In this document: positions 42,647 to 51,263 of the stretch, in pieces
Layout of the letters: each line of letters opens with the position of its first letter
Numbering within the stretch: position 1 is the stretch's first letter
DNA from: an uncultured Allobaculum sp.
GTDB taxonomy: Bacteria > Bacillota_I > Bacilli_A > Erysipelotrichales > Erysipelotrichaceae
DNA: 64,000 bases
Direction: 5' to 3'
Assembly: GCA_910579655.1 (NCBI GenBank)
Contig: CAJTVE010000003.1
Span: forward strand, 21,472 to 85,471
Notes under the pieces: generated by a model
What the model was told of the DNA's origin: nothing
The model's database searches: none
The model's input: the letters and a program-made list of their open reading frames with translations, nothing else
Program-made: the position numbers and the translations under genes

Positions 42647-44005
42647 ATGGAAAAAACAATGGATATGACGCAAGGATCCCCCGGTAAGCTTATCTTGCGT
42701 TTTGGTCTGCCACTGTTGTTTGGCAATGTTCTGCAGCAGCTGTACAATTTTGTAGATACAGTTGTCGTGGGCCGCGGGGCCGGGCTGACTGCCCTCGCTG
42801 CCGTCGGCGCAACCGGATCCATCAACTTTCTGGTCCTGGGTTTTATCATCGGTCTCACCCAGGGCGTTTCGATTCTCAGTGCTCAATACTTTGGAGCCAG
42901 AGATCACCACTCTTTAAAGCGGGCAATCACAATGTCTGGGCTGCTCTATCTTGGCGGCGTCGTGGTTCTGACTGCCATTTCCGTATTGAAAGCAAGGTCT
43001 TTGCTGGCCTGGATGAATACCCCTGCCCAGATTCTCGAGCAGGCAACTTTATATATTCAAATCATCTTTATCGGCAGTATTGCTAGTACAGCCTACAATT
43101 TCTTTTCGGGCATCCTGCGCGCTCTTGGCGATTCTAGACATCCATTAATTGCGATGGTTATCGCCTTTTTTGTCAACACGATTCTGGATGTCCTGTTTGT
43201 GATTACCTTTGGGATGGGAGTTGCGGGAGCAGCGTGGGCGACCGTCCTTGCCCAGGTTTTCTCAGCCGGGTATTGCTTTGTCTGCCTTCGCCGGATTGAG
43301 TGGCTGGACCTGCATCGTGGTGACTGGAAGTGGGATGGAAAAATGTTTCTGCGTTCGACAAAGCTCTCCCTTCCTGTGGCAATCATGAACTCCATTACCG
43401 CAGTAGGCGTCATGATTTTACAGGTGGCTATCAATGGCTTTGGTTCGCTCTACGTCGCTGGTTATGCTGCAGCCAGCAAAGTCATTGTCATTCTTGAACA
43501 GATCTCTTCAACCTTCGGCTTTGCGGCGGGAACGTATGCCGGCCAGAACCTTGGCGCCGGAAAAATCGATCGAATCGTCCATGGGGTCCGGGCTGCCAAC
43601 GGCATCGTGCTGGCGATGAACCTGGGTGCGGCAGCCTTATGTCTGCTCTTTGGGCAGTCACTCATGCACATGATGATGGGAAGTGAAGATCTGGAAGCTG
43701 TAGCCATTGCGACCCACTGCCTGCAGGTTCTGTCCATCTTTATGGTCTTCTTAGGCGGGCTATGGGTCTATCGCTGTTCGTTACAGTCCATGGGAGATAC
43801 CTTATGGCCGATGGTTTCAGGAATTCTCGAGTTTACTTCTCGTCTTGTCTTCGTTTTGTGGCTGCCCTCGATATTTGGCTTTACCGGCATCCTGTTTGCG
43901 GAAAGCTCGGCCTGGATTTCAGCCATGCTTATGTTGATGCTGGTCTATCAGATCACGATTAAAAAACTCAAAAAGAAACAGGATTCCCTGGTGACACCGG
44001 CTTAG
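42647..44005 (+). CDS. MATE family efflux transporter
   Basis: A 452-residue, 12-helix MATE exporter, only distantly similar to the one at 5619. It begins with GSPGKLILRFGLPLLFGNVLQQLYNFVDTVVVG, the typical first helix region, and two symmetric six-helix halves follow. The substrate is unknown. The AAGGAA of the last repeat unit is 7 bases from the ATG. Tandem repeats in this position could change expression by slippage. It is monocistronic; a weak hairpin with a T-rich tail lies near 44112-44180. Confidence 0.9.
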   Translation: MEKTMDMTQGSPGKLILRFGLPLLFGNVLQQLYNFVDTVVVGRGAGLTALAAVGATGSINFLVLGFIIGLTQGVSILSAQYFGARDHHSLKRAITMSGLLYLGGVVVLTAISVLKARSLLAWMNTPAQILEQATLYIQIIFIGSIASTAYNFFSGILRALGDSRHPLIAMVIAFFVNTILDVLFVITFGMGVAGAAWATVLAQVFSAGYCFVCLRRIEWLDLHRGDWKWDGKMFLRSTKLSLPVAIMNSITAVGVMILQVAINGFGSLYVAGYAAASKVIVILEQISSTFGFAAGTYAGQNLGAGKIDRIVHGVRAANGIVLAMNLGAAALCLLFGQSLMHMMMGSEDLEAVAIATHCLQVLSIFMVFLGGLWVYRCSLQSMGDTLWPMVSGILEFTSRLVFVLWLPSIFGFTGILFAESSAWISAMLMLMLVYQITIKKLKKKQDSLVTPA

Positions 44006-44633
44006 ATTCCAGTGCCATCCACGATCCCATCTGGCTTTCTTTGAAGTTCAAAGCTCTCCCTGAAGAGTAAATTCAGGTTCTGCAATCCAGAAAACAAATC
44101 CACCTTAACCAAAACGCCTTCCCAAAAGACAGATTTGAAATCTGCATTCTTAAGGAGGGCGCTTTATTCTTTCTGGCCGCAGAAAAGTCCGGCCATGAAG
44201 GAATTCATTTCTCCATTCCGCCTTCTCACTCAGCCTCATTATTCTTCAACCGCTTAAGGTTCTTCGATGGCCTCCGCCATTCCGTATAAAATCAGATATA
44301 AATCTGGCTTATGAATCAAAAAAGTATTTTGTATTCAACTTATTCCTCTGAAAAAGTTGTTTGTCTCCATCTTTTTCAACGGTACATTCTCTTTCTTGCC
44401 CGCAAACGTGCCCTTCCTGGCGATCCAGTCGTCTTTAATCTGAAAGCTCTTGACTTTTCACTGCCTCCTCTGATTCTTCCCACCCACAAAAGATTTGATT
44501 CTTCTATACTTTTGGTTTTTACCTCTGATTTTGGAGTTACTGAAAAACTGGAAAAGAAAAATCCTCTATTCCAGCAGTCAGCAGGTGATTCTGTTCAAAG
44601 CAGGTCCACCTGTTTTCATATCTCTTGTGGATC
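44006..44633. other. Spacer between the second MATE gene and the Nudix gene
   Basis: 628 bases between convergent genes. Only a two-level hairpin is notable: an imperfect outer stem near 44113-44174 and a perfect inner CAGATT/AATCTG at 44130-44144, followed by CTTTATTCTTTC. It may terminate the MATE transcript. No gene is recognised. Confidence 0.35.
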
Positions 44634-45167
44634 TTAAGCTTCTGCCAACTCATCGCAATCTGGTACGTTCCATCTTGGATCGCTCAGATCAACCGGTTTG
44701 TCATTGAGTGTGGCCGAAACCAGTTTGTCTGCCAGATAGTTGAGTTCCATATAGAACAACGGTATAGAGGTCTGCATGTAGTAAAGAAAAATCAGATCCC
44801 CTTTCCATAGATTCAGCTCACGGATCTGCTGCCAGTTTTTCCAGACCAGGTCCCCTTCTGGACAGTCTGCCAGACTGCCTTCATAATCGGTGCCCGTATA
44901 CAGAAACATCAGCTCAGAAAACAGTTCGTCTTCTGGATTTTTCCGAAAATTAAACGTGATGATGGCCCTGAGCGTTGGATCTTTCCAGTCCAGGCCGGTT
45001 TCTTCCCTGCACTCGCGCTTCATACAGGCCAGTACGGTTTCTCCATTTTCGAGCTTGCCGCCAATCCCGATCCACTTATCCTGGTTGATATCGTGCTTCT
45101 TCTTTACGCGGTGCAGCATCAGTACTTCATCCTGATGGCAGATATAGCCAAGCGTTGTTACAACCAT
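44634..45167 (-). CDS. Nudix hydrolase (MutT/8-oxo-dGTP diphosphatase-like)
   Basis: A 177-residue Nudix protein with a complete catalytic box GGKLENGETVLACMKRECREETG (first G at about residue 37; REC-REE intact). The early YICHQDEVLMLHRVKKKHDINQDKW resembles MutT-like enzymes that clean oxidised or non-canonical nucleotides; the true substrate is not predictable. The ATG at 45167 follows GGAGG at 8 bases, preferred over two upstream in-frame starts. It is 231 bases downstream of the MupG-type gene, beyond that gene's terminator. Confidence 0.88.
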   Translation of the reverse strand: MVVTTLGYICHQDEVLMLHRVKKKHDINQDKWIGIGGKLENGETVLACMKRECREETGLDWKDPTLRAIITFNFRKNPEDELFSELMFLYTGTDYEGSLADCPEGDLVWKNWQQIRELNLWKGDLIFLYYMQTSIPLFYMELNYLADKLVSATLNDKPVDLSDPRWNVPDCDELAEA

Positions 45168-45343
45168 GTTCAGTTCCTCCATCTTCTTGATCGTCGGATT
45201 CGTGATTTTCAGGGAATCTGGCAATCATGTTCTGTCTGATTTTTTTGAATCCTTCAATGATCTGACTGTCATTGTAAGCCAGGTAAGGAATGCTGGAAAC
45301 TTTCTTCACCTAGACTTGGTCATCACGACGGTTTGTCTGATAA

Positions 45344-45371
45344 AAAAGAGTCCGGTTTTTCGGACTCTTTT
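45344..45371 (-). terminator. Terminator of the MupG-type gene
   Basis: AAAAGAGTCCG and CGGACTCTTTT are inverted repeats around a 6-base loop; the minus strand continues with T. Confidence 0.9.
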
Positions 45372-45398
45372 AATCGTGAATGGATTTTCTGGCTCAAT

Positions 45399-46487
45399 TT
45401 ATTCGATGACCTTGAATGGTGCAAATGGCTTCAGGGCATCGAGCAGGTGCATTTCTTCTGGCGGGATATGACCAATGACATTTTTACGCTCATCTACTGG
45501 CATGTCTTTTAAAACCACATGCAGCTCGCCTTTATAGCGGCCATAGCCATCGTTGAAGATGATCAGATCCCCACGTTTGATTGGACGGTTGTTCGCTGGC
45601 GCAATGCTTTCGTTGGCGAATGTGATGCGCGGCATGGTCGAACGGGCGCTGTACTCAGACATATCACCACGTACATAGTGTGGATGTTCATAAAGAATCT
45701 TGCGTTCTACTTCGGTCAGTTCTTTTTCAAGAACCGGCTTAATGTTCAGAATACCTGGCTGAAGTTTGGAGAGTTCTTTGAGTTCTTCTTCGGTTGGATA
45801 GCAGTTGGCAATCAGGATATCGTCCACATTGCCTTCCGCAATCAGCAGTCTTGCCTGGGCGTCAAGGGGCAGATCGCGGTGGTCTTCTAAAGTAACCAGA
45901 CCTTCTTTGACTGGCCAGGGACCAAAAGCATCTGGATTGCTGGAGCCGATAAAGGCTGCGATTGGCAGATTTTGGGCTTTGATTTTCTCGTTGCATTTGC
46001 GGAAATGATCCAGAGACAGACCAGAGTAGCGCATTGGATAGAAATTGTGGCAGGTAGTTAAGTGTGCACGGTCGGGATGGTGACTGCAGACATTGTCGAT
46101 GTAATCATTGAGCGGGCTGGCGTTCAGTTCGATTTTCAAACCTTGCGGGTTGGTCGTCATCAGCGATTCTTCCATACCGGTAAATCCTTCGTCCAGACGG
46201 ATACCGTCGGCATGCATATCTTTGAAAAACTGCAGATCGTTCCACTCTACGCCAAGTCTTTTCAGGACATAAGGAGCGATGTCCAGAAAAACTTCCATGC
46301 CTTTTTCGTGGGCGAAGTCATTGAGATCGCGGAATTCTTCAATCAGTTGTTCTTTGGTTTTTCCTTCAACGGAAAGCAGGCAGGAGAAGATCCGGGAGAA
46401 GCCATACTTGCTGGCAAGATTAATATATGCCTTGATATTTTCCATTGAATCGTGTTCCGGGTAAACGGAAATTCCTAAACGGGCCAT
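45399..46487 (-). CDS. mupG: MupG/DUF871 family protein (6-phospho-N-acetylmuramidase-like)
   Basis: A 362-residue TIM-barrel protein of the DUF871 family. It begins MARLGISVYPEHDSMENIKAYI, and HNFYPMRYSGLS plus the C-terminal cyclophilin-like part (IKRGDLIIFNDGYGRYKGELHVVL) are typical. In Staphylococcus aureus MupG splits MurNAc-6P-GlcNAc during cell wall recycling. Here no PTS or murQ genes are adjacent, so the exact substrate is inferred. GAGGAGG fits the ATG at 46487. A hairpin CATTCAG/CTGAATG at 46498-46518 abuts the SD and could modulate translation. Confidence 0.8.
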   Translation of the reverse strand: MARLGISVYPEHDSMENIKAYINLASKYGFSRIFSCLLSVEGKTKEQLIEEFRDLNDFAHEKGMEVFLDIAPYVLKRLGVEWNDLQFFKDMHADGIRLDEGFTGMEESLMTTNPQGLKIELNASPLNDYIDNVCSHHPDRAHLTTCHNFYPMRYSGLSLDHFRKCNEKIKAQNLPIAAFIGSSNPDAFGPWPVKEGLVTLEDHRDLPLDAQARLLIAEGNVDDILIANCYPTEEELKELSKLQPGILNIKPVLEKELTEVERKILYEHPHYVRGDMSEYSARSTMPRITFANESIAPANNRPIKRGDLIIFNDGYGRYKGELHVVLKDMPVDERKNVIGHIPPEEMHLLDALKPFAPFKVIE

Positions 46488-46530
46488 GTGTCCTCCTCAT
46501 TCAGTTTTGTTCTGAATGTTCGTTATTTTG

Positions 46531-46558
46531 ACTATAGCATCCTCTTCTTTTCCGACAA
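46531..46558 (-). promoter_or_regulatory. Promoter of the MupG-type gene
   Basis: TTGTCG (46553-46558) and TATAGT (46531-46536) at 16 bases on the minus strand, 44 bases before the start codon. Confidence 0.5.
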
Positions 46559-46732
46559 GATAGACTTTTTCCGCATCTGAGGAAATCATTCCTCTTCTTC
46601 GTCTTTTTGCCTGTCACCATCTTTTTTCAGGCTCTTCTTTGTCTTTCTGATCTTTTTTAATTCTGGTCCCTCTTTCCTTCTTGAATCTGATCTGTCTCAG
46701 GAATTCGGCTTCAAAAAGTCAGGCGCAATAAC

Positions 46733-46800
46733 TTGCATCTTTTGAAGAAGTTCTGCTAGAATAGCTGAGTCGCAAGGCAAGTCGCGGCTTGCCTGGACTG
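46733..46800 (+). ncRNA. Candidate small RNA start upstream of tRNA-Lys
   Basis: TTGCAT and TAGAAT at 18 bases (46733-46762) precede a GC-rich hairpin, AGGCAAG/CTTGCCT (46775-46794), extended by AGTC/GACT. No open frame or strong T-tail follows, so it may be a separate small RNA or an upstream promoter of the tRNA. Confidence 0.3.
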
Positions 46801-46836
46801 CTCTTTGTATCCGCACAAAAAACTATGAATTTCGGC

Positions 46837-46864
46837 TTGAATTTCATTGTGACTGTGCTAATAT
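46837..46864 (+). promoter_or_regulatory. tRNA-Lys promoter
   Basis: TTGAAT (46837-46842) and TAATAT (46859-46864) at 16 bases, ending 15 bases before the tRNA. Confidence 0.55.
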
Positions 46865-46879
46865 AGTGAGGCAGTTACT

Positions 46880-46955
46880 GGATCCTTAGCTCAGTTGGCA
46901 GAGCAACTGACTCTTAATCAGTGGGTCTAGGGTTCGAATCCCTAAGGATCCACCA
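46880..46955 (+). tRNA. tRNA-Lys (anticodon CUU)
   Basis: A 76-base tRNA with CCA encoded. Acceptor GGATCCT pairs with AGGATCC; the anticodon loop reads CTCTTAA, giving CTT; the T arm holds GGTTCGAATCC. It reads the lysine codon AAG. It is a single tRNA with its own promoter and terminator. Confidence 0.97.
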
Positions 46956-46967
46956 GTAGAACACAAC

Positions 46968-47004
46968 ACCACGACTTGTATCTTGATACAGTCGTGGTTT
47001 TTTT
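46968..47004 (+). terminator. Terminator of tRNA-Lys
   Basis: ACCACGAC pairs with GTCGTGGT and TGTATC with GATACA, followed by seven T. Confidence 0.92.
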
Positions 47005-47329
47005 ATGCCTGCCTCCGGTCCGTCTCACCAGATCCCATGCAATCCCCCGCCTTGCCCAGATCGGATTCTCTATCCTTCAAAGGAATGAATACTGACTGAA
47101 GACCGTTGCCTTTTGAATTTCCGGCAAGCAGGTTCTTCATTGACTTTTGTCAGAGCGGATAGCATTTTATAAAACATTTCGGTTTATATTTTTCTCTGTT
47201 TTCTTGTCAGTTTTGTTGCAATTTTTCAGACAATACGATTTTCATTTTTTCAGTTTCCGCTAACTCTTTCAATCTCAGGTATTCTTGAAGGGAGAAACTG
47301 GAATTAAGCGATTTTGATTTTCATTTCGC

Positions 47330-47425
47330 TTAAAATAAACAATAACAGGATCGCAGATCCAGCATTCGCCATTTCAGGCTTTTAGTCAGTTCATGCTGAA
47401 AACAGCCCTCACTTTTCTTTTCCAT
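47330..47425 (-). CDS. Possible 31-residue micro-ORF
   Basis: ATG at 47425 is preceded by AGGAGGGG at about 8 bases, a strong SD for otherwise gene-poor DNA. The frame encodes 31 residues ending in RSCYCLF. A stem TTAAGCGA/TCGCTTAA (47304-47333) overlaps its stop codon. A promoter was not found. The rest of 47005-47578 shows only a palindrome GCTATGC/GCATAGC at 47516-47531, which may belong to the control region of the next gene. Confidence 0.25.
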   Translation of the reverse strand: MEKKSEGCFQHELTKSLKWRMLDLRSCYCLF

Positions 47426-47578
47426 TTCGAGTACCCCTCCTGCAAAAATAGCGATTGCCTGATTTCTTTTGGTGAATGGATCTCTGCGGTCATTCTGTTT
47501 TGACTTATACAAATCGCTATGCACGCATAGCTTGAATACCTGTTTCCTGTCAGGAAACCCAGAAAGGACATTTTTTGA

Positions 47579-48274
47579 ATGAAACTTTACGTCATGCGCC
47601 ACGGCCAGACCAGCCGTAACAAGATCAACCACGTGTTAGGACGCAGTGACCTCCCCCTTGACCACACTGGAATTGGTCAGGCCGCTACCGCTGGCATCAA
47701 ACTGGGAAATATTCACTTTGATGCCATTTACTCTTCCCCCATGAAACGCGCATATCAGACGGCTGAGGCTGTCTGCAAATACCAGACCAATCCGGCTCCC
47801 ATTCTTGTGGACAAAAGACTGATCGAACAGAACTTCGGAATTTTTGAAGGATTGAGCCGTGAAGATGAAACCTATCAGGCTGAAAAGAAAGAATACTTTA
47901 AACCATTTGAAGGCGGTGAATCCTATCTGGACGTTGCGGCCCGCGTCTATAATTTCCTGGATGATCTGACCAAGGAATCCTGCAAGACCAAACGGGAAAA
48001 CATCCTGATTACCACCCACGGCGGCATTGCCCGGCTCATTGAAAACTACTTCAACGGCATGTCCAATGATGATTTCCGTACCTATTTCATGAAAAACTGC
48101 GAGGTCCGCATTTATGACTTTCCCAAAAAGAGAATTGATCAGCTAAAAGCCCTGGATGAATTTGAGCTCGAGCAGCTTGAAAATAAAATTCCGGAACTGG
48201 AACAAGAGAAAAAAGAAATGAAAACTGAGCGATGGCACTGCTCAGGCGTCAGACCATCGGATCTGAAGAAATGA
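47579..48274 (+). CDS. Histidine phosphatase family protein (phosphoglycerate mutase-like)
   Basis: A 231-residue branch-1 histidine phosphatase: catalytic YVMRHGQTSRN at residues 4-14 and a second His in ITTHGGIARL. Low-specificity phosphatases and cofactor-dependent mutases share these motifs, and the substrate cannot be told. The C-terminal 50 residues form a charged helix (FELEQLENKIPELEQEKKE) beyond the usual domain. Its stop codon overlaps the start of the GTPase-nuclease gene (ATGA), so the two proteins are probably made together. Confidence 0.85.
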   Translation: MKLYVMRHGQTSRNKINHVLGRSDLPLDHTGIGQAATAGIKLGNIHFDAIYSSPMKRAYQTAEAVCKYQTNPAPILVDKRLIEQNFGIFEGLSREDETYQAEKKEYFKPFEGGESYLDVAARVYNFLDDLTKESCKTKRENILITTHGGIARLIENYFNGMSNDDFRTYFMKNCEVRIYDFPKKRIDQLKALDEFELEQLENKIPELEQEKKEMKTERWHCSGVRPSDLKK

Positions 48275-50778
48275 GAACTCTGACAACAGGAATTCTGGCG
48301 CATGTTGACGCAGGCAAAACAACCTGTATTGAAAGCATGCTTGTGGATGCCGGAATTCTCAAAAAAGCCGGCCGGGTTGACCATCAGAACGCCTTTCTGG
48401 ATTATGACGAAATGGAGCGGGCCCGCGGCATTACGATCTATTCCAAACAAGCGGGGCTGGAATGGAAAGACACGCGGATCAATCTGATCGATACCCCGGG
48501 TCATGCAGACTTTTCCGCTGAAATGGAGCGGACCTTATCCGTTCTTGATACCGCAATCGTGCTGGTCAGTGCCCTGGATGGCGTCCAGTCCCATACCCGC
48601 ACCATCTGGAAATGCCTGCAAACCTACCAGATTCCGGCAATTCTTTTCGTCAACAAAATGGATGCTGCCCATTTATCCAAAGAAGAACTGATCCACTCTC
48701 TTCGTACGTTAGATGACCGGATCGTAGATCTGGATGCTCAGGACTGGATTGAACAGTTTGCCTCACTCGACGAAGATCTGCTCAATGAATTTCTCGAAAC
48801 CGAAACCCTGAGCCAAAAGTCGATGGCCAAAGCGGTGATGGAACGCAAGGCGTTTTTGGTGCTGTTTGGATCCGCTCTCAAAAACGAAGGGGTCAGACAG
48901 CTGCTGGATGCGCTGGTCTCTTTTACCGTGCCCAAAGACTATCCAGATCAGTTTGGCGCCCGCGTTTTTAAAGTCACAACCGATGAAACCTCCATGCCAA
49001 TCGTTCATCTCAAAATTACCGGCGGTGTTTTAAAAGCCAAAGAAATCATCAATGATCAGAAAGTCGACCAGATCCGGATCTACCAGGGCAAAGGCTTCCA
49101 GTCTGTTCCTGAAGCGAAAGCCGGTGAAGTTGTTTCGGTTAAAGGCTTAAAAGATCTGGTGCCAGGCGATGGGCTTGGCTTTGAAACAGCCAAGCCCAAA
49201 GCTTTGCTTTCCCCGGCTCTGTATTATGAACTGATTCTGCCCGAAGGCATTGACCCAGTTCAGATGATGGGCTGGATGAAAGTACTGATGATGGAAGATC
49301 CTTCCCTGCAAGTCGAATTCAACGAACAAAATCAGGCGATTTCCATTCATTTAATGGGATCGATTCAAAAAGAAGTCCTGAAAAAGAAAATTCTTGAAAA
49401 ATCCGGCTTTCAGGTCGAATTTGGACCCGGGCAGATTGTCTATAAGGAAACCATTGCCGATGAAGTCTTCGGATATGGCCACTTTGAACCACTGCGCCAT
49501 TATGCTGAAGTCCATCTGCTTTTAGAGCCAGGCGAACGCAATTCGGGGCTGACTTTCTCCTCGAAAGTTCCCCGCGATATTCTCTCGCTTAACTGGCAGC
49601 GCCTGATTTTATCCGCACTGTCCGACTGGAAAATTCCCGGGGTTTTAACCCGCTCACCACTGACCGATGTCAAAATCACGCTGGTCAACGGGCGGGCTCA
49701 CCAGAAACATACATCCGGCGGCGATTTCCGTCAGGCTGCTCATCGGGCCGTTCGTCAGGGCCTGATGAAAGCTGAAAGCATTCTGCTTGAACCCTATTTC
49801 TCCTTTGAAATTCATGTGCCTAGTGAACATCTGTCCAAAGTGCTCTATCAGCTGGATGTGCGCAAGGCTTCCGTTGAAGTCAAAGAACTGGAAAACGGCC
49901 TGGTATTGATTACCGGCCGCGGTCCAGTGCGCACTTTACTGAACTTTCAGGAAGAACTGGCCCGGGCCTCCAAAGGAACGGCCTCGTTTGCCAGTGAAAC
50001 CAGCGGCTATGATGTCTGTCAGGAAAGTGAAACCATTATTGAACAGATTGGCTATGATCCAGCTTCCGACCGCCGCAACCCGGCCGCTTCCGTTTTCTGC
50101 TCCAATGGCAGCGGAACAATTGTCGAATGGGATGAAGTCGAAGATCATCTTCACATTCCAGTTGATACCCGCCAGTCTATTGAAAGCTTCTCCGTCAATT
50201 CCGGAAAAGTCAGCGACGAAGAACTGCGCCGGGCCTTTGGTAATGCGGGCGGTGCCAACCGCAACGAAAAGAAATCTTTCTCCACTCGTAAAAAACGTAC
50301 AGAACTGTCTTTGGAGCCAGCCAGTGTCAAGAGCTTCTCCAATCTGCCGATCTGTCTGCTTGTCGATGGCTATAACATGATCTATTCATGGCCAGAGCTT
50401 AAAGCACTTGCCGCTAAAAGCCTGCATTCTGCCCGTGAGCAGCTCATCAGCATGCTGGTTAACTACCAGGGCTATCGCGGCTGGTCAATGATCATTGTCT
50501 TTGATGGCACAAAACAGAAAGGCTCTCATGGCTCGAGCAGCCGCAATGGGTCTTCTTCGATTGTCTATACGCCAGCAGGGATGACTGCCGACAGCTATAT
50601 CGAAAAGAAAGTGCATGACTTGCGGGGAAAATTCGAATGCATTGCGGCAACCAGTGATGCACTGATCCAGAACTCTGTTATTTCTCATGGTGCCCGTCGC
50701 ATTTCAGCTCGTGAATTACAGGGCATGGTTCGCGGCGTGAATGCCAGAGCTTTTGAAGATCTGAAATCTGTTCGCTAG
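48271..50778 (+). CDS. TetM/EF-G-like ribosomal GTPase fused to a YacP/Rae1-type NYN nuclease domain
   Basis: An 835-residue protein. Residues 1 to about 640 resemble the ribosomal protection GTPases (TetM, TetP): AHVDAGKTT, RGITIYS, DTPGHADF and NKMD, then EF-G domains II-V. A basic linker (KKSFSTRKKR) leads to a C-terminal NYN/PIN-like domain from about residue 692: LLVDGYNMIY, IVFDGTKQKG, TADSYIEKKV and AATSD, the YacP/Rae1 pattern with its acidic metal-ligand positions. Rae1 of Bacillus subtilis cuts mRNA in the ribosomal A site. The fusion suggests a GTPase delivering a nuclease to ribosomes; tetracycline resistance is only an alternative guess. The ATG at 48271 overlaps the phosphatase stop. 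Confidence 0.85.
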   Translation: MRTLTTGILAHVDAGKTTCIESMLVDAGILKKAGRVDHQNAFLDYDEMERARGITIYSKQAGLEWKDTRINLIDTPGHADFSAEMERTLSVLDTAIVLVSALDGVQSHTRTIWKCLQTYQIPAILFVNKMDAAHLSKEELIHSLRTLDDRIVDLDAQDWIEQFASLDEDLLNEFLETETLSQKSMAKAVMERKAFLVLFGSALKNEGVRQLLDALVSFTVPKDYPDQFGARVFKVTTDETSMPIVHLKITGGVLKAKEIINDQKVDQIRIYQGKGFQSVPEAKAGEVVSVKGLKDLVPGDGLGFETAKPKALLSPALYYELILPEGIDPVQMMGWMKVLMMEDPSLQVEFNEQNQAISIHLMGSIQKEVLKKKILEKSGFQVEFGPGQIVYKETIADEVFGYGHFEPLRHYAEVHLLLEPGERNSGLTFSSKVPRDILSLNWQRLILSALSDWKIPGVLTRSPLTDVKITLVNGRAHQKHTSGGDFRQAAHRAVRQGLMKAESILLEPYFSFEIHVPSEHLSKVLYQLDVRKASVEVKELENGLVLITGRGPVRTLLNFQEELARASKGTASFASETSGYDVCQESETIIEQIGYDPASDRRNPAASVFCSNGSGTIVEWDEVEDHLHIPVDTRQSIESFSVNSGKVSDEELRRAFGNAGGANRNEKKSFSTRKKRTELSLEPASVKSFSNLPICLLVDGYNMIYSWPELKALAAKSLHSAREQLISMLVNYQGYRGWSMIIVFDGTKQKGSHGSSSRNGSSSIVYTPAGMTADSYIEKKVHDLRGKFECIAATSDALIQNSVISHGARRISARELQGMVRGVNARAFEDLKSVR

Positions 50779-50880
50779 CGGACGACAGATCAAAACCGCT
50801 ACTGAATCAAGCAATCCTTACGAATGAGTGGTCATCCCGAATCGAATAACCGCCCAGTCAACACCATATCCATACCAGTC

Positions 50881-50906
50881 AGCCAGACCTTTGGGGTCTG
50901 GCTTTT
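50881..50906 (+). terminator. Terminator after the GTPase-nuclease gene
   Basis: AGCCAGACC pairs with GGTCTGGCT around a 5-base loop, followed by a T-run. Confidence 0.9.
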
Positions 50907-50991
50907 TTCGATCACTTTTCAAAAAACAAGTCGATTTTCCCATCTTTTTCAGGTGTTTTCCGGAATTTCAATCAAATTGCGGCCAATTTAT

Positions 50992-51019
50992 TTGTATTCA
51001 TTCAAATTCCGGGTAAGAT
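50992..51019 (+). promoter_or_regulatory. Lysine operon promoter
   Basis: TTGTAT (50992-50997) and TAAGAT (51014-51019) at 16 bases, so transcription starts just ahead of the riboswitch. Confidence 0.6.
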
Positions 51020-51033
51020 TGGACAAAAGAAAA

Positions 51034-51251
51034 GCGATAGAGGTTGCACCAATGACTGATGCTCTGGAAGCCGGCAGGCGTCTGACCGGGCATTAAGCAA
51101 AGGTGCCGAACTGGATTTTCAGGCATGGAAATCCGGTGGGCCAGCGGAAAATATCTTCTGGACTGTCTACAAGAAAGCTTGTAGGAGGGCTATCACCACC
51201 GATGAGAATGTTCTTCAGTGAGATAGTCGATCTATTTCACTGCTTTTTTTT
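51034..51251 (+). ncRNA. Lysine riboswitch (L box) with terminator
   Basis: GCGATAGAGGT at the 5' side, AAAGGTGCCGAA in the core and GTAGGAGGGCTATC closing the P1 stem match the L-box consensus in order. The expression platform is the terminator CAGTGA-GATAG with CTATT-TCACTG and eight T (51216-51251), 12 bases before the lysA ATG. High lysine should favour termination (established for the class). Confidence 0.92.
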
Positions 51252-51263
51252 GGAGGAAAATTT

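Noticed and set aside
48271..50778. Acquired tetracycline resistance gene
   Set aside because: The GTPase is TetM-like, but its operon, fused NYN domain and ordinary base composition argue against a mobile resistance gene; resistance remains untested.
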